From contig OY829653.1 of the NCBI GenBank assembly GCA_963691815.1, positions 28,597,653-28,661,652 on the forward strand: DNA of 64,000 nucleotides. Direction: 5' to 3'. Source of the stretch: Echiichthys vipera. Lineage: Eukaryota > Chordata > Actinopteri > Perciformes > Trachinidae. Made by a program: the position numbers and the translations under genes. Shown piece after piece: positions 10,104-60,395 of this stretch; position 1 is the stretch's first letter, and the number at the start of each line of letters is the position of its first letter. The notes under the pieces were generated by a model. The model searched no databases. It worked only from the letters and a program-made list of their open reading frames with translations, and was not told the DNA's origin.

Positions 10104-10275
10104 GGGATTGTTGGTATAGGGCACATGTGTCAAACTCATACAGTAAAATTCCGCTGTTGCTGTTTGGAATGAAAACCTTCAGCCACAGCTGACCTTTACC
10201 GAATCAGTTTTACACCCCTGGTCTACGGGTGTGATTCTCGCTTAGGTGCGAGAGGTCCCCAGTTTGGCAAATGTA
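10104..10275 (+). pseudogene. tRNA-Pro copy split by a MITE
   Basis: A degenerate tRNA-Pro body is interrupted in its D arm by a 99-bp hAT-like element. The left piece ends in TTGGTATAGGG. The right piece resumes at GTCTACGGGTGTGATTCTCG and keeps the anticodon arm (CTTAGGTGCGAGAGG). Confidence 0.75.
10122..10220. mobile_element. hAT-like MITE inserted in a tRNA-Pro remnant
   Basis: A 99-bp element whose ends are CACATGTGTCAAACTCA and the inverted form of CAGGGGTGTAAAACTG, typical of hAT-family termini. It is flanked by diverged 8-bp target duplications, GTATAGGG on the left and GTCTACGG on the right, both derived from the tRNA sequence GTCTAGGG. No coding capacity. Confidence 0.75.
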
Positions 10276-10495
10276 AAACAGTACATTCCTAATAAGTCTT
10301 AAAAACAGCAGCCAATTTTACCAGTTAGCTTTGACAGTGGGTCAGCATGCACAATACCAGAATCCTGCAAGTGAAACAGTTACATGTCATGGTTTATTAC
10401 CAACGTCATCTGATGTGTTCTACTTAAAAGATGACCCATCATGGAATGCTGACTCTTTAACCCTGGCAGCAATTCTGGCACGTGAAAAGCATTTA

Positions 10496-10560
10496 GGTGC
10501 TTGTTGGTTTAGGGGTATGATTCTTGCTTAGAGTGCGAGAGGTCCCCAGTTCGGCAAGTG
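10496..10560 (+). pseudogene. Degenerate tRNA-Pro copy at array edge
   Basis: tRNA-Pro-like stretch with TTGTTGGTTTAGGGGTATGA and anticodon arm CTTAGAGTGCGAGAGG; T arm and acceptor 3' strand lost. It is the last recognisable copy of the array. Confidence 0.7.
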
Positions 10561-10619
10561 TAAAACAGTGTATTCCTAAGAAGCCTTGAAAACAGCAGCC
10601 AATTGTAACTGTCACGAGT

Positions 10620-10950
10620 CACCGTCAGTGACTCACATCATAAATGTGTTCTTTATTTATATGTAAATTCTACCCGTTGTTCCTTTTCAAGAAAATGATC
10701 TGTGACCCTTTTTTCCAGGGACTATACCAGTGTCCTCTTATTGGCCAGCAGAGCTAGGCTGCTTAAATGGCTTTGGCCCACCTGGAGCTGCTGCGCCAGG
10801 CTACTGTGAAGTGTGACTGCCTGTGAGTGTGGGTGATCACCAAACACAACGCTAGTCATTTTTAACAAAGACAAAGTCGCTTCGGATCGGTAAAGTCTCT
10901 GGATTAGTTCAGAACAACTGAATGAAAAACTTAGAAAATGCTCTGATGGA
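10620..10950. repeat. Interspersed repeat shared with the 3' end of the 24-28 kb LINE
   Basis: Two stretches, CATCATAAATGTGTTCTTTA on and the segment around AACAAAGACAAAGTCGCTTC, match 24443-24660 closely and in the same order. About 105 bp here is absent there. It is probably a 5'-truncated copy of the LINE tail or a repeat inserted at both sites. Confidence 0.6.
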
Positions 10951-13889
10951 TGTTTATTCTTCAATATTGCTGATTCGCTCATTTAGCTGTTAATCCAAAA
11001 AGGATTCTTCCTCAGACAGCTCATCCAATCATCATGCAGAAGCCTAGCGTCCGGGCCAGCCCACTATCCCATAGACCCCCAGAGACACTAAGCATCCGAT
11101 GGGCGGGACAAATACCAGCATTTATCCAGTGACCGTCTAGTTTCGCTGCAGTGGAACAACCTGCTCTAGGCTCCCCTATTGAAGTCATTAGAAGCTGAGC
11201 GCAGACTCTGTAAAGTGCTGTGGGGATGAATGAGAAGAAATGTGCGCCAGTTACCTGTGATAAGTAGCTTATTATGAACAGAAGATTTAGGCTTTCTATC
11301 GCATATTTCACGTATTGCGTATCATGGACATCCATCCATCCATCCATCTTCAACTGCTTGTCCCTAATGGGGTTGGGGGGGAGGAATCACAGTGAATCAT
11401 GGACAGAATCACAAAATTGAAGATTAAAAACAATCAAACACAGGATCTATATTGTCCCTAGACATTAAGTCTAAAAGACTGGAGATATGAATATATGACC
11501 GCATTCGAAAATCCATCTTTGAAAATATGCACACGTGTTGTGCAGGCTTGTGTAAATGCATAGTGGTCTGCGGTGAATGCATTCTTGGTGGTTATTTCTT
11601 CGGTTTTACTCACAAATATAGCTTTAATTTTAGTTACATTTATTGCTTTGTTAGTCCAGTATAATGATAAGAATACAATGTCTCTGATATCTACCTTACG
11701 TGTTATGAAATCTTTTCATTTTTTATTTCACATTTGACAGTACTGTACACTGTATGATTGTGGGATATTTTACCTGTGAGCTGTATCACGGCAAACAAAT
11801 ACAATTACATTAATAGCTGAGTGAAATGTCACTGAAAGCCAAATAATCTATATGAAGTCAGCGCTGCTATCTGTGTCCACCAGCAGTAGTAGCAGCATTG
11901 TGTGTGATCTCAGCTCTTTCCTCGGATGTCACTTCCAGCCTCCACAGTGTCTTGAGCCCAATGGTTTCCTCTTTGTTTGGCTGCCACACCACATTGGTGC
12001 TATGCTATGCTGGGACAGAGTGCATTCTGGATATTTTACCCCTCCCCCCTATGTTGCTGGCGGGCAAGATGAGCTGTAAATAAACTCTGTGCTTCCATGA
12101 TCCATTCATGTGTAGCTCAACAGGACATTAGTCATGCAGCGTAGCTTGAATTGCACTCTTACATAGATAAAGCTTGTACTGAGTCACCTATTCAAAAATC
12201 TATATGAAATATAATAGATATAGAAAATATTCTAGAAGATAAGATAGAAGATTAACTTAATGTTTATTTGAATTCAGTGTTGAGTCTTTCAGCTGTCTTG
12301 AGGCTTTTGGGACTCTTCACATGTGGCTTTGGCTGGATGACCCCTGTCAGCTTTCTGCTATGGGAGTTTGCACATGTGAATATGTTTCAAAGGAGTTTTA
12401 CTGCACCGTTGATGCTACTGCAAATATGAGAGCCTGTTTCCTAGGAAACCACCTTGGCATGTCCCCTGTTGGCCCATTTGTAAAAATCCATTTATGAAAA
12501 ATATGAGGAGGCTGTTGCATGGGTGGCGGGCGGGCTTGCGTGTGTGCTGTGGCACATGCATGCCTGGGGGTTTGCCTTCGGTCTTACTCACACACATTAG
12601 CTTTGATATCACTTCAGTTATTGATATGTCAAAGGATGCAATTTGAAATCCGAGTCCTGTATGTTGTGAGTTGGGTGTGCGCAGACATTGTAGGGTATCC
12701 TAATGTGGTATAAAGTGACAGTTATCCGACACTGTGTAAATCAGTAGAGCATATAGGTCCAAAGTGTGAGAGCAGAGGGTTTTGATCAATACAAGCCCTC
12801 TGGGTCACCTGCTAAAGGAACATCTTTACAGGGTAAGTCTGGCATTATTCAATCATTTTCTTATTGTCAAATGATCCCATGAATAAAACTAGAGACAACC
12901 TTGTGATGGGAACACCAGCTGCGACTCCAAATACCTTTACCTTTCTTCCTTTATCCAAATTAGTTTTTGTGATTCATCTCATGGCCAGTATGCTTGGTTC
13001 CAGGCTTAAAACTCAATATTTGAGGATTTGCTGAAATGAGTAAATGAATGGGGGGAACCAATTCCGGAACAGGAGTTGTTCGAAAAGTGGGCGGTTACTG
13101 CAGAGTTCTTCTCTCTACTCCCTAACCCCATACTTCACTAGTTCAAACCACATCCATCTTTAAACCCAGCCTTTGTTTTGATCTCAACCACAGACCTGAC
13201 TGTATCTTGAAAAGTTGCGACACTCACAAACCTAAGCCAGGCACTGTTGTTTTTAGCAAATGTAAAATCAAACAAAAGTAAAGTGGACTATCATCAGCTG
13301 GTGAGGAAGTGCATGTGGGGTTGACTCAAAATAAACTACACTTCCCACGTTCATCGAAGAAACCTCCAACATGCAATAGTATTGCTCATTTATGTGCTTT
13401 AGTTATTTGGTGTCATAAAGACTACACTGTGATCCCAGAGCCGGCATGTGTTCACCAACTATTTGGCTAGTATTGTATTTACACAAATTACATGGGCAAG
13501 GATAAGTCTGAGATCTTGTTAAACGACAAGTCTTTCATTATTTTATATTTTATTAACAACTGTAAATCCCATAAAAAGACCAAAACCAAAGATACATTTG
13601 TCTCACTAAGTAATACTTTCTGTGTAGCTGCAGTCTGATACCTCTCCACTAAACCTTAATCGAAAAAAAAGTGATAATAAACACATAAGAGAGCCATACA
13701 GCTGCATTGAGTGACATATACTTTAATTACCATAAATATAACCAGTGTATTATATTCCTTATAGCTCAACAAGAAAAACACTATAAAACATTCACCAAAT
13801 GTTGGTGAAAATGGGCATAATTATGGCTGCTGTAAGAAGTTTTTGCCAAGTTGGTTAATTAAAAGATAAGTACAGGTATTACTATTATC
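10951..13889. other. Non-coding region with no recognised gene
   Basis: No conserved coding region was recognised. The only notable item is a short fragment at about 11331-11390 (CCATCCATCCATCTTCAACTGCTTGTC), the end of a common teleost repeat that is present more fully at 45455-45797. Short open frames here show no conserved domain. Confidence 0.5.
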
Positions 13890-14330
13890 ACAGTTAGATT
13901 ATTGTTCAATTATTGACAAACAAACAGACTGCAAATAGCACAGAACAAAGCAGCGCACTTTGTACTACTTTGTACTTGCTGTCCTTACAGGACAATAGCT
14001 AGTGTTATGAATAATAGTTTTCCCTGGTTAAGTGTTAAAAGTAGGTAACACTTCATTACTAAGTTTTATTAGAAATATGGTTAAAACCAAAATCCCTGAA
14101 ATGCTGTATTGTAAATTGTCTTTTTTTTGACAAACATCACATCAGTATGCCACTCGACAGTCTTTGGAGGGCTATTTTCTGTTGCCTCTATGTAGAACAA
14201 GTTTAATACAGAAGACAATGAATTACCGAGTGATGGTGGCATGGAATTCACTCCCAGGTTTTTAGATTTTTGAAAGTGATGAAAAGTTTTAACAAGAAGA
14301 TAAGACTGTACTTTGTCACACAACAAACAT
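13890..14330 (+). mobile_element. LINE reverse-transcriptase C-terminal remnant
   Basis: Conceptual + strand translation gives LDYCSIID near 13893, then, after frameshifts, TSLLSFIRNMVKTKIPEMLY at about 14050 and YATRQSLEGYFLLPLCRTS with VAWNSLPGF at about 14140-14265. This order (LDYCS, YxTR, PxxRTS, WNSLP) is typical of the C-terminal part of non-LTR retrotransposon ORF2. Stops and frame changes show it is dead. The rest of the element is not seen. Confidence 0.7.
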
Positions 14331-16889
14331 TTTAGAGCACTGTAGAACATTTTTGCCTTAAAGATCCTGAAAAGAGAAATTTCTTTATTTAGTAGAAAAA
14401 ATGTTTTCCTATCAGCTTTTGATGAGATACATCGTAGAGCAACCATATGTATTAAACATGTTTTGAGTTCATATTGACTTTTTTGTTGTTTGTTTGTTTT
14501 TTGTCTTGTAAGAATGTAAATTAGGAAATTGTAGAGACCCCAGGAAGAGTAGTTAGTGTCTAAGACAGAAGCTAATAGTGGTCTTAATAAATAAACAATA
14601 AACAATAAACAATGTGATCAATAGTCAGTATAAAAGCATTGATAAGTGCAGCTTTAAATTGTTATTACCAAAACCTGGATAATATGGAGGTTTGAGATTT
14701 GTCTCAATTGAGTCCTTCTGACAATGTTCAAAATGATGGACATTATTTTGCTTTTCCTTTGGGACAATTTTACACTTCAAGATCAATTTACTATTCTTTG
14801 AGAGTACTGTGAGGTTGTGTCACAGCTTGAGCTTGAGCACTACAAACAGAAATTTTGTGTTACAAACCAGGTGCATGGAGTTTGAAAGATGTGGGCATTA
14901 ACCATGCAGGGGGGGTATACGTTTTGGATCCAGGGTTTTTGAAGTAGCCTCAGCTTTATTTTTTTTTTTTTTTTATTGGTGCTATATGATATTACAAAAA
15001 TACATAGGACAGTTGGTTTGTATCAAATTGGGAGTTTGAGTTTGGCTCATACACTGTTTGTAAGAAATGGACGCAGCTACTGTGATATCACACATTGATT
15101 TGTGGACCACTGTTTTGGAGCCTCATTTCACATTTTTGTCATCTTGTCCATCTTTTGAAAATGGACATGACTATATTTGAGCACGAGTCAGTTGGGGTTG
15201 CTAGAACCGCTGGCGCTTTTCACGGCAGTGAAACAATGCTGGTTGGAAATCTGCAGTTTGCCGCAAGTTACTAGCTAATGCTAGCACTAGCTAACTAACA
15301 TTCACTTAATTAGCAAGGTGCAACCGAACGCTAAACAAGATGTTTTTATGCGGCCACAATGTTCCAATTAACACTTTCTACAGGATTCTTTCCTACTGCA
15401 TGTTTAAATATAAGACTTTATCCTGCACATTTTCAAACAAACTAATGCCAGTTCACTGTTAGGAACATAAGTGATTGATTAAATCATGAGTTCACAAAAG
15501 GTTTTATCAATACCGTTCATAGCACTGAAAAGATCCCCCTTTGTGCAGAGTTTGTTGTGAGCAATGGCCACCATAGTTAAACAGAGAAATACATTTTCTT
15601 ATAATACTCTTATTAGGACATGATTTACAGTTTTAGACATTTTAGACAACTATTTATGTAGATATTATATGGTAGTGACTGTGTGATATTCACTGTTGGA
15701 AATACAGAGAGAGACAGCAAGTGAGACAGCAATTGAGACGGACCGACAGATGGAGAGATGAGAAGTGTAGGATGATGCATGAAGCTGACTCATCAGCCCT
15801 GTAGCGATTATCCCTCTCAATTTGTGTGTGTATTTGTCTATATATATGTCTATCTGCTGCCTTACTACTGACGGGGACATGCACAGCAATCATTAGAGCC
15901 AGATGAAAGCATTATGGAGGAAGTAAAAGCATGAACAGACTTGTAGCATGGCCGTCATAGCAGAAGGGACCTTGTATGCATTTTTGCATGATTATTCATG
16001 CAGTCCTTTTCACACTTCATCTACTGTGGGGTTATTGGATTTGATATATTTATGGAAATAGAAACATTCATTATAAACCAGAAAAAAATATTGCTTAGAC
16101 TAGGGATTTACCCATTGTCACATTTTGGACCGATCTGGTCGATAGCCGATACTGATACATGTTTTGTTGTTTTTTTTCGATATTTATACCCCTTTTGTTA
16201 TACGGAAACAAAGAAATCATCTTTATTCTAAAAAATAAGTGAAAGGAATCCCCGATGTTGACTCGTCTTTGGTTCCGATGTAGGTCACATTTCCTCTTGG
16301 TTTCTGCCTTTTCCTCGGTCGACTTATGTTTTCTTCCAACCTTCTCTGTCAGGGCTAGCTGAGGCTGCTCGCTTGTATTGTTTTTTTCCTACTCCATGAT
16401 AACAGAAGATCTGGTAGCTGAGCTGCTAAGCTAATCACTAGCTGCTCAGAGTTTACAGAGAGGGAGGGAGAGTGTGGTGGGACGAGGCGGGATGACAAGG
16501 AGCAGGGGAGAAGAGGGTACGAACCAATGGGAACCTACCGTGACGGATGGATAGCATTGGTCAATTTCTATGCAGGCCTCTGACTGATAGGCTGAATGGA
16601 TTTTTTTGGTTCTTTTTGCTCTTCATATTTTGTAGATCAGACTGCAGGACCATAATCGCCATATAAACAATGTTTATAATAATTACCAATATTCCAAATG
16701 GTAGATCATAGCTTTAATTAAAACAGCTAGGCACTGTAGTTTTTTAAATAAATTATTTGTTCCTGGGAACTATAAACAGCTGCGGACTAACACACATTTT
16801 GCTCCAGTGTGGATTTATAAAACCAGGAAGGTGTATTTAGGGCAGGACATGTGTGACTTTATGTCACTCAGTAGATAAAAATAAGCTCC
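14331..16889. other. Non-coding region with no recognised gene
   Basis: AT-rich non-coding sequence. Around 16100-16160 the stretch CCGATCTGGTCGATAGCCGA resembles the terminal region of a dispersed fish DNA transposon, but I could not define its ends. Nothing else was recognised. Confidence 0.45.
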
Positions 16890-17715
16890 TTATGCATGCA
16901 AAAATTCAAGCAGCTCAGATTTGTTTGATGGCATATGACCATCAATCTTCCTCTTGATCACATTCCAGAGGTTTTCAATGGGGTTCAGGTCTGGAGATTG
17001 GGTAGGCCATGACAGGGTTGACTTAACTGTGTGGTATGGAGCATTACCCCCCTGGTAAAACAATCCTCGGAGTTGGGGGAACATTGTCAGGGCAGAAGGA
17101 AGTAAGTTTTCTTTCTGGATAACCTTGTACATGGCTTGATTCATGCATCCTTCGCAAAGACCAATCTGCCCGATTCAAGCCTTGCTGAAGCACCCCCAGA
17201 TCACCACAGAACCTCCAAATTCCAGTGAGTGCGAGGCACTGTAGGCCTTTCCTGGTCTCCACCTAACAATTAGATGACCAGGTGTTGGGCCAAGCTGAAA
17301 ATTGGACTCATCAGAGAAGACGACCCTAATCAAGTCCTCCATGGTCGAATCCTTATTTCTTCATGCAAAACTTTTCTTTTCAACTCTTTTGGCATAGTCA
17401 ATAGTTGTTTGTTTGTTTTTTGTTTTTTATCCCAATTACTTTTGAGGTACAACTAGCACTTTCTTGCTATCCAGCTGGTCCTATTGCAAGAGACTGTGAT
17501 GACCACAGCAGTGTTTTTTTTTTTTTTTTTTTTACTTTTTAATTTTGGTATAATTCTCGTATCTGGTTCAGTTGATGACCTAATCAGTACCTTATTAAGT
17601 ATAATTATCTGTGCATGTGTACGAATTCAGACACTGGAATGAAATGGCTGTCATACATGTAGAGTTGCTGATTTCAGTAAATCTTTCAGTGGTCGTTTAA
17701 TTTTTTCCAGAACTG
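16890..17715 (-). mobile_element. Tc1-like transposon remnant (dead)
   Basis: The minus strand from about 17370 to 16890 encodes Tc1/mariner transposase fragments in two frames. The best part, at 17144-16890, contains GGNAPYHTVKS and SPDLNPIENLW. The second catalytic aspartate (normally QQDNAP) is glycine here, and there is a frameshift. The right terminal repeat ends at 17715 (inverted: CAGTTCTGGAAAAAATTAAA) next to a TA target site. The left end was not located. Confidence 0.8.
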
Positions 17716-17717
17716 TA

Positions 17718-19983
17718 TTTGTCAATTTCATACAGCTTGTTGCAGCTGCAGCCCCCAACTGGCCAAAAATCAATTAATGTTTTAATTATAACAAAAGCGG
17801 CTAATTGCCAAGAATATAATCACCTTTAAACTTGAATGATGCTAGCTAACAACTATGCCACTTAATTATGTATGCAATTAACAAGTTTTTCATCCTTCAG
17901 AAAATACAATATATCAACACCATACTGCACTACTACACTACACTAACTGTCTTTTACAGTTGTAAGAAACATTGACTTTGTAAATCAAATTAAACTAACT
18001 TGTGTCATCCTAACCAGTGACAGATTGCTCCATGTGTGAGGTGTATTGGTCCTGTAACGTCGTCTAAATTGAGCCGGGGAGGAAAATTCACCTTTCAGCT
18101 GTCTCCCCATCTACTGGCAGTAAATGTGAAGGACGGATATGACACTATTAATGAATCACAGGGCTCAATAGATGTTGCTCTGCATCTGCCCTGCTCTGCT
18201 GAATCAAGGCTTTTAAAATGGCCAGCCATATTGTCAGTCCCTCTCTGTCCATCACTCTGCATACACCTACTTATCTTATTTCTTGTTAGATATGCTCTGA
18301 GGAGAGCTCACATATTTGGGAGTGAATATATTATTATTTTTATATACGTAGGCTTTACTGTCATGGTGATCCTCTTGTCAGGGGAAAGTTCCCATGGACT
18401 GAGCTACTGCTGCTATAGAGTTCTTCTTCTCTTCCATGTTAACACTTTAGCATAAACAATATCGTAGTATGGCTAGCATTATTTAAGTTTAAAGTTGTTT
18501 TAGTCATGGAGAATATTCCTTTTTTTTGGTCAGTTGGAGGCTGCAGAACAAGCTGAATGAAATGAACATATTATAATCACCAAATATGTTTATAAACACA
18601 GAGGTGGGTCTCTGGCCTCTAAACAAATGAAAGTCCAATATTCATTCTTCTTTTAGCTGTTTATTGTTATTATCAATTGTTGTTTTGCCCAATAGCAGAG
18701 AAAGCAGGAGGGGGGAAAACATCTGATGTGCTGGATGTCAGGCTTTATACCCGCACTGTACAACCAGTAAGCCAGACTACATTAATTAATTAAAATCATC
18801 ATACTCTAGTCCATATTGCAGATTCATAAGAAATATTCCCCAAGGAAAAAATACACATTTTCATTCAACATCACATAAACAACAACATGGTATAAAACTG
18901 AATCCATGTATCCAGTCTGAACCATTGTTGACATCATTGAGCTGCGAGGGCGAAAGACTTTAAAGCTGCTGATAGGCGGTCCTCAAGTCTTCGACAACTG
19001 CAATCATGATAGTTCGCTTGAGGCCCTTTGTGGACTGGATGAACTGTGGATTTGGACCGCCCTCAGCATTCACACATTTTCCAGGACGGAAAATCTGCTA
19101 GCCCGCGAGTCTGCAAGAGCGGTGAAGTCCGGACATTTAGATTCAGCCTAAGCGTCAGTCATCTACATATTTTGTTGTTTTACATACTTACTTATCTTTG
19201 CACCACTCTATTGACCACAAGACCAGTGTTTCCTTCAGCCCTGTCTGTCTGTCGCTTGTCTGTCTGTCTGATTCCGATCCATGGGGCTGAAAGTCTGGTT
19301 GGCACTGCAATCCCTTCTTCCCTTTTGGTTCCACCCTGTCTCTCTGCTGTGGAATATTCTACTCTCCCTCTGCCTGTGCAGGTATTAATGACTGACTGCA
19401 AAAAGGAACAAAGCAGTAGCCAGTGTGACTCATAATGTGAAGTACTTATCTAAGTACATTTCATTAGGATGGAAAATGGCAGCCTCCAATTCTGCAGATA
19501 AAAATGATCTCCCTATGTATGCAATAAGTCTGCTACTTACTAAATCGGCATATGTCTGAATACAAGAAATAAATAAATTTAGACAGGCAAAGCACCCCAC
19601 AAAACCCCATAAAGTGGTATTCAATAATGACCGTAGGGTTTGTTGCTAAGATGATTTTCTTTAGACATGTGGCAATATTAAAACCGGTTGATTAACACTG
19701 AACACAAGTAATATCTCATTCCATTTGCACACTACTCAGAGAAATGCATGAATACCAGTGAAAAATAGTATGCAACTGTGCGGCTGTGATTTGCAGCAAA
19801 GCCCACAAGCAGTAGCACAGGATTTACTCAAGCACACTTGTTTGTCATTTTTCACCCATCTGTTATCATTACTTAAGTAAAAGGCTGTCAGGACACACTA
19901 TACCTGCGCTCTACCTGCCAGTCTGTCCCCTGCAAATCACCACCATCTGACCTCCTGTTCCTCCTCTCCTCAATGCTCCTCAG
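17718..19983. other. snap91 intron sequence with no recognised feature
   Basis: Presumed intronic sequence before the first visible snap91 exon. I searched for the missing ANTH start (a TTHE...PKKKH type motif) and did not find it. Open frames around 18036-18455 and 19046-19435 have no recognisable domain or splice context. Confidence 0.5.
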
Positions 19984-58170
<38,187 letters not shown>

Positions 58171-58206
58171 CGCCCCAGGTGGGAACTCATTGCAGAATTT
58201 ATAATA

Positions 58207-59849
58207 CACCGGAGATCAAAATTAGAGAACAAATTATTAATAATTGATTTATTCTAAAATACTGTTATATTTTAAAATGGTAAATGGATGGACATTTACT
58301 TATATAGTGCCTTTCTAGTCTTCTGACTACTCAAGTTACTTTCACACTACTTCACATTCACCCATTTACACAGACATTCACACTGATGGTAGTGGACATC
58401 TACATACTATCTAATCTGATCTAACCATTCGCATCACATTTACACACCCATGCGCAGCACAGGGAGCAATTCCGGGTTCAGTGTCGTGCCCAAGGACCCT
58501 TCGACAAGCAGACCGGAGAAGCTGGGGATCGAACCGCGATCTCTCGAATGGAGGACGACTCTACCTCTGAGCCACAGTTCAGAATTTGATAGAAGATCTG
58601 CTGTGGCTATACCACTGCTGTACAATCATGTTTTTTTTTAAATAACCAAGGCACTTCAACAAAAACCTTAATTATGTGAAAAAACAGTGAACAAAATTAG
58701 AGAACAGTAAGAGGAGAAGATTTCAACAATGTTTTCGTCTCTAGGATTCAAAAAGGAACAGGAAGTGTAGAGGCCACAGCTTTGAATGACTTCAGCACAT
58801 CTGCACACACAGGACATCACTAGTTTCCCACACTGCTCTGGTTTGATCGTGGTCCATTCTGACTCACTCTCTTCCACAGTTCACTAACTGGAGTGGGTTT
58901 ATTAGACATAACTTCACACACAGAGGATTTTCCAGAGATTCTTTATGGGGTTTAGATCTGGACTCTGTGCTGGCCATTTCATTGTTTCAATATTCTTAGC
59001 TTCAAGGGACTGCTTCACCTCCTACGCTGAACATAATGTTTCCCATCAGACCCAAATAAACTGAACGTCCTCTCATCACTGAAGACACTCTGGACCAGTT
59101 CTCCTCTGTCCACACAACATGCCCCTTAGCAAAAGCAAGTCTTGCCTTTTTATTCTTTCTGTTGATGAGAGGTTTGGTCACTGCAGAGTGGGCTTTCAGT
59201 ACAAAAAGTCTTAAACGATTCGACACTGTGTGCAGAGACAGATCCTTGCCCTGTTCAGCACTGAACTGGAGACCAACTCCAGCTGCAGAGTTGAACTGAT
59301 TTCCCATTGAGACTCTTCTCATAATCCTGTCCTCTCGTGCACTTGTTTTACGTGGACGACCGGCCTTTTTCAGGGACTTAAAAGAATCTGTGTCCTTGTG
59401 AAGTTTCAGTCTTCTTGAAATCGCAGACTGTGAATGCCCAACCTCTCTCTGATGGCTGAGAGGGTCATCCCTTTGGCCTTCATCTGGACAACCTGCTGTC
59501 TCAGGGTTACAGTCTCCTTAGAGCAGCTGACATCTTCAAAGTAACCAGGAGATCTGCAGATAAATAGGGTGTGTCCATCAATGAAGTAAACTGTCACCAG
59601 GTGCAGATTAACACCAATAACTGGGAGGATCTGAAAGTTTTCTCTTATTTTGCTCACTGTTTATTTTTTTGACAAAATAAAGTTTTTTTGTTGAAGTGCC
59701 TTGGTTATTTAAAAAAAAAACATGCAAGTACAGCAGTGGTATAGCCACAGCTGATATTATATAAAATTCTGGACACTAAAAAATAAAAGTACAGTATTAC
59801 AAAATAAATCAAGTATTTATTAGTTGTTATCTAATTTTGATTTCTACTG
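58207..59849 (-). mobile_element. Tc1-like transposon, dead, in the 3'UTR intron
   Basis: The ends are CACCGGAGATCAAAATTAGA and, inverted, CAGTAGAAATCAAAATTAGA, each next to TA. Inner terminal repeats share GCTGTGGCTATACCACTGCT and TAACCAAGGCACTTCAACAA. The minus strand has a transposase N-terminal helix-turn-helix (MKAKGMTLSAIRERLGI at 59480), a middle part (KNKKARLAFAKGHVVW at 59140) and WPAQSPDLNPIKNLW at 58940, where the catalytic Glu is Lys. Frameshifts are present. The left terminal repeat is interrupted at 58275-58572. Confidence 0.88.
58275..58572. repeat. Teleost dispersed repeat nested in the Tc1-like end
   Basis: From AAATGGTAAATGGATGGACA through TATAGTGCCTTTCTAGTCTT, CAAGGACCCTTCGACAAGCA and GGGATCGAACCGCGATC to CCTCTGAGCCAC. 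This is a very common fish repeat. It splits the Tc1-like terminal repeat between ATACTGTTATATTTT and AGTTCAGAATTTG. Confidence 0.8.
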
Positions 59850-60395
59850 TAGTAATGTCTCCATCATGCCTACTCTGCTATCAGGTACAGCACCTGCAGA
59901 TGAAGCTGGCGATCCATGTTTCTCACCTTTTCTTCTTTCAGCAACAATTTTTACCATCTGTGCTCCGCCTTCAAATAACATAAATTTGTGAAAACATATG
60001 AGCTCCCCTACTTGTGAATTTTCTTTGGTTGGGTTCAACTGTTCCAACTGGCTTCCGTTTGAATTACACAAAAATGAAGTTCAGTGATTTTTTTTCAAAG
60101 TGCATTGTATTACAAACTTTGCATTGAAGTGTAATACTTCAAATAAATAGTCTCAGAATTATTGAATTACAATTGGTCATTGGAACCTCAACAGTCATAT
60201 TTAAGGGATCATTTTGAGTGTGCAGGGAGTAGTTGAACTTCTTTTTTTATCGCCCTGTCAATCCGCTGTGTACATGGCATCAGTATCCATAGAGAACGAG
60301 GCAACAATGAAATCAATGTCTGTCATCTTTGCACTGTTTTAACTGAGAACCGCATGACTCTTATGTTAAAATGTTCTCTATTTCCTGTCTTCCAG
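59850..60395 (+). other. snap91: Rest of probable 3'UTR intron, nothing recognised
   Basis: Non-coding sequence ending in a good acceptor, TTTCCTGTCTTCCAG at 60395. Confidence 0.5.

Larger units (their letters stand above)
1..10560 (+). repeat. Tandem tRNA-Pro satellite array (higher-order repeats)
   Basis: The region is made of repeat units of about 255 to 560 bp, each ending in a tRNA-Pro or a tRNA-Pro remnant, all in the + orientation. Starts of successive tRNA-like bodies are spaced about 557, 454, 304, 376, 450, 301, 560, 376, 450, 301, 556, 560, 376, 447, 301, 556, 561, 447, 255, 556, 376 and 563 bp. The 376/450/301/560 pattern recurs with a period of about 1,687 bp. Units are almost identical between repeats, which suggests recent amplification or gene conversion. 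Each live unit has an oligo-T run and the same short leader just upstream of the tRNA. The array continues beyond the left edge and decays after about 9.8 kb. Confidence 0.95.

Noticed and set aside
1..10560. CRISPR-like regular repeat spacing
   Set aside because: The units are hundreds of bases long, contain tRNA genes and lie in a vertebrate genome; no short direct repeats with unique spacers.
14081..14605. 174-codon minus-strand open frame
   Set aside because: It has no recognisable domain, and the plus strand of the same DNA encodes a LINE RT remnant, which explains the sequence better.
18036..18455. 139-codon plus-strand open frame upstream of the first snap91 exon
   Set aside because: No similarity to the missing ANTH start and no splice donor in the right phase; likely chance.
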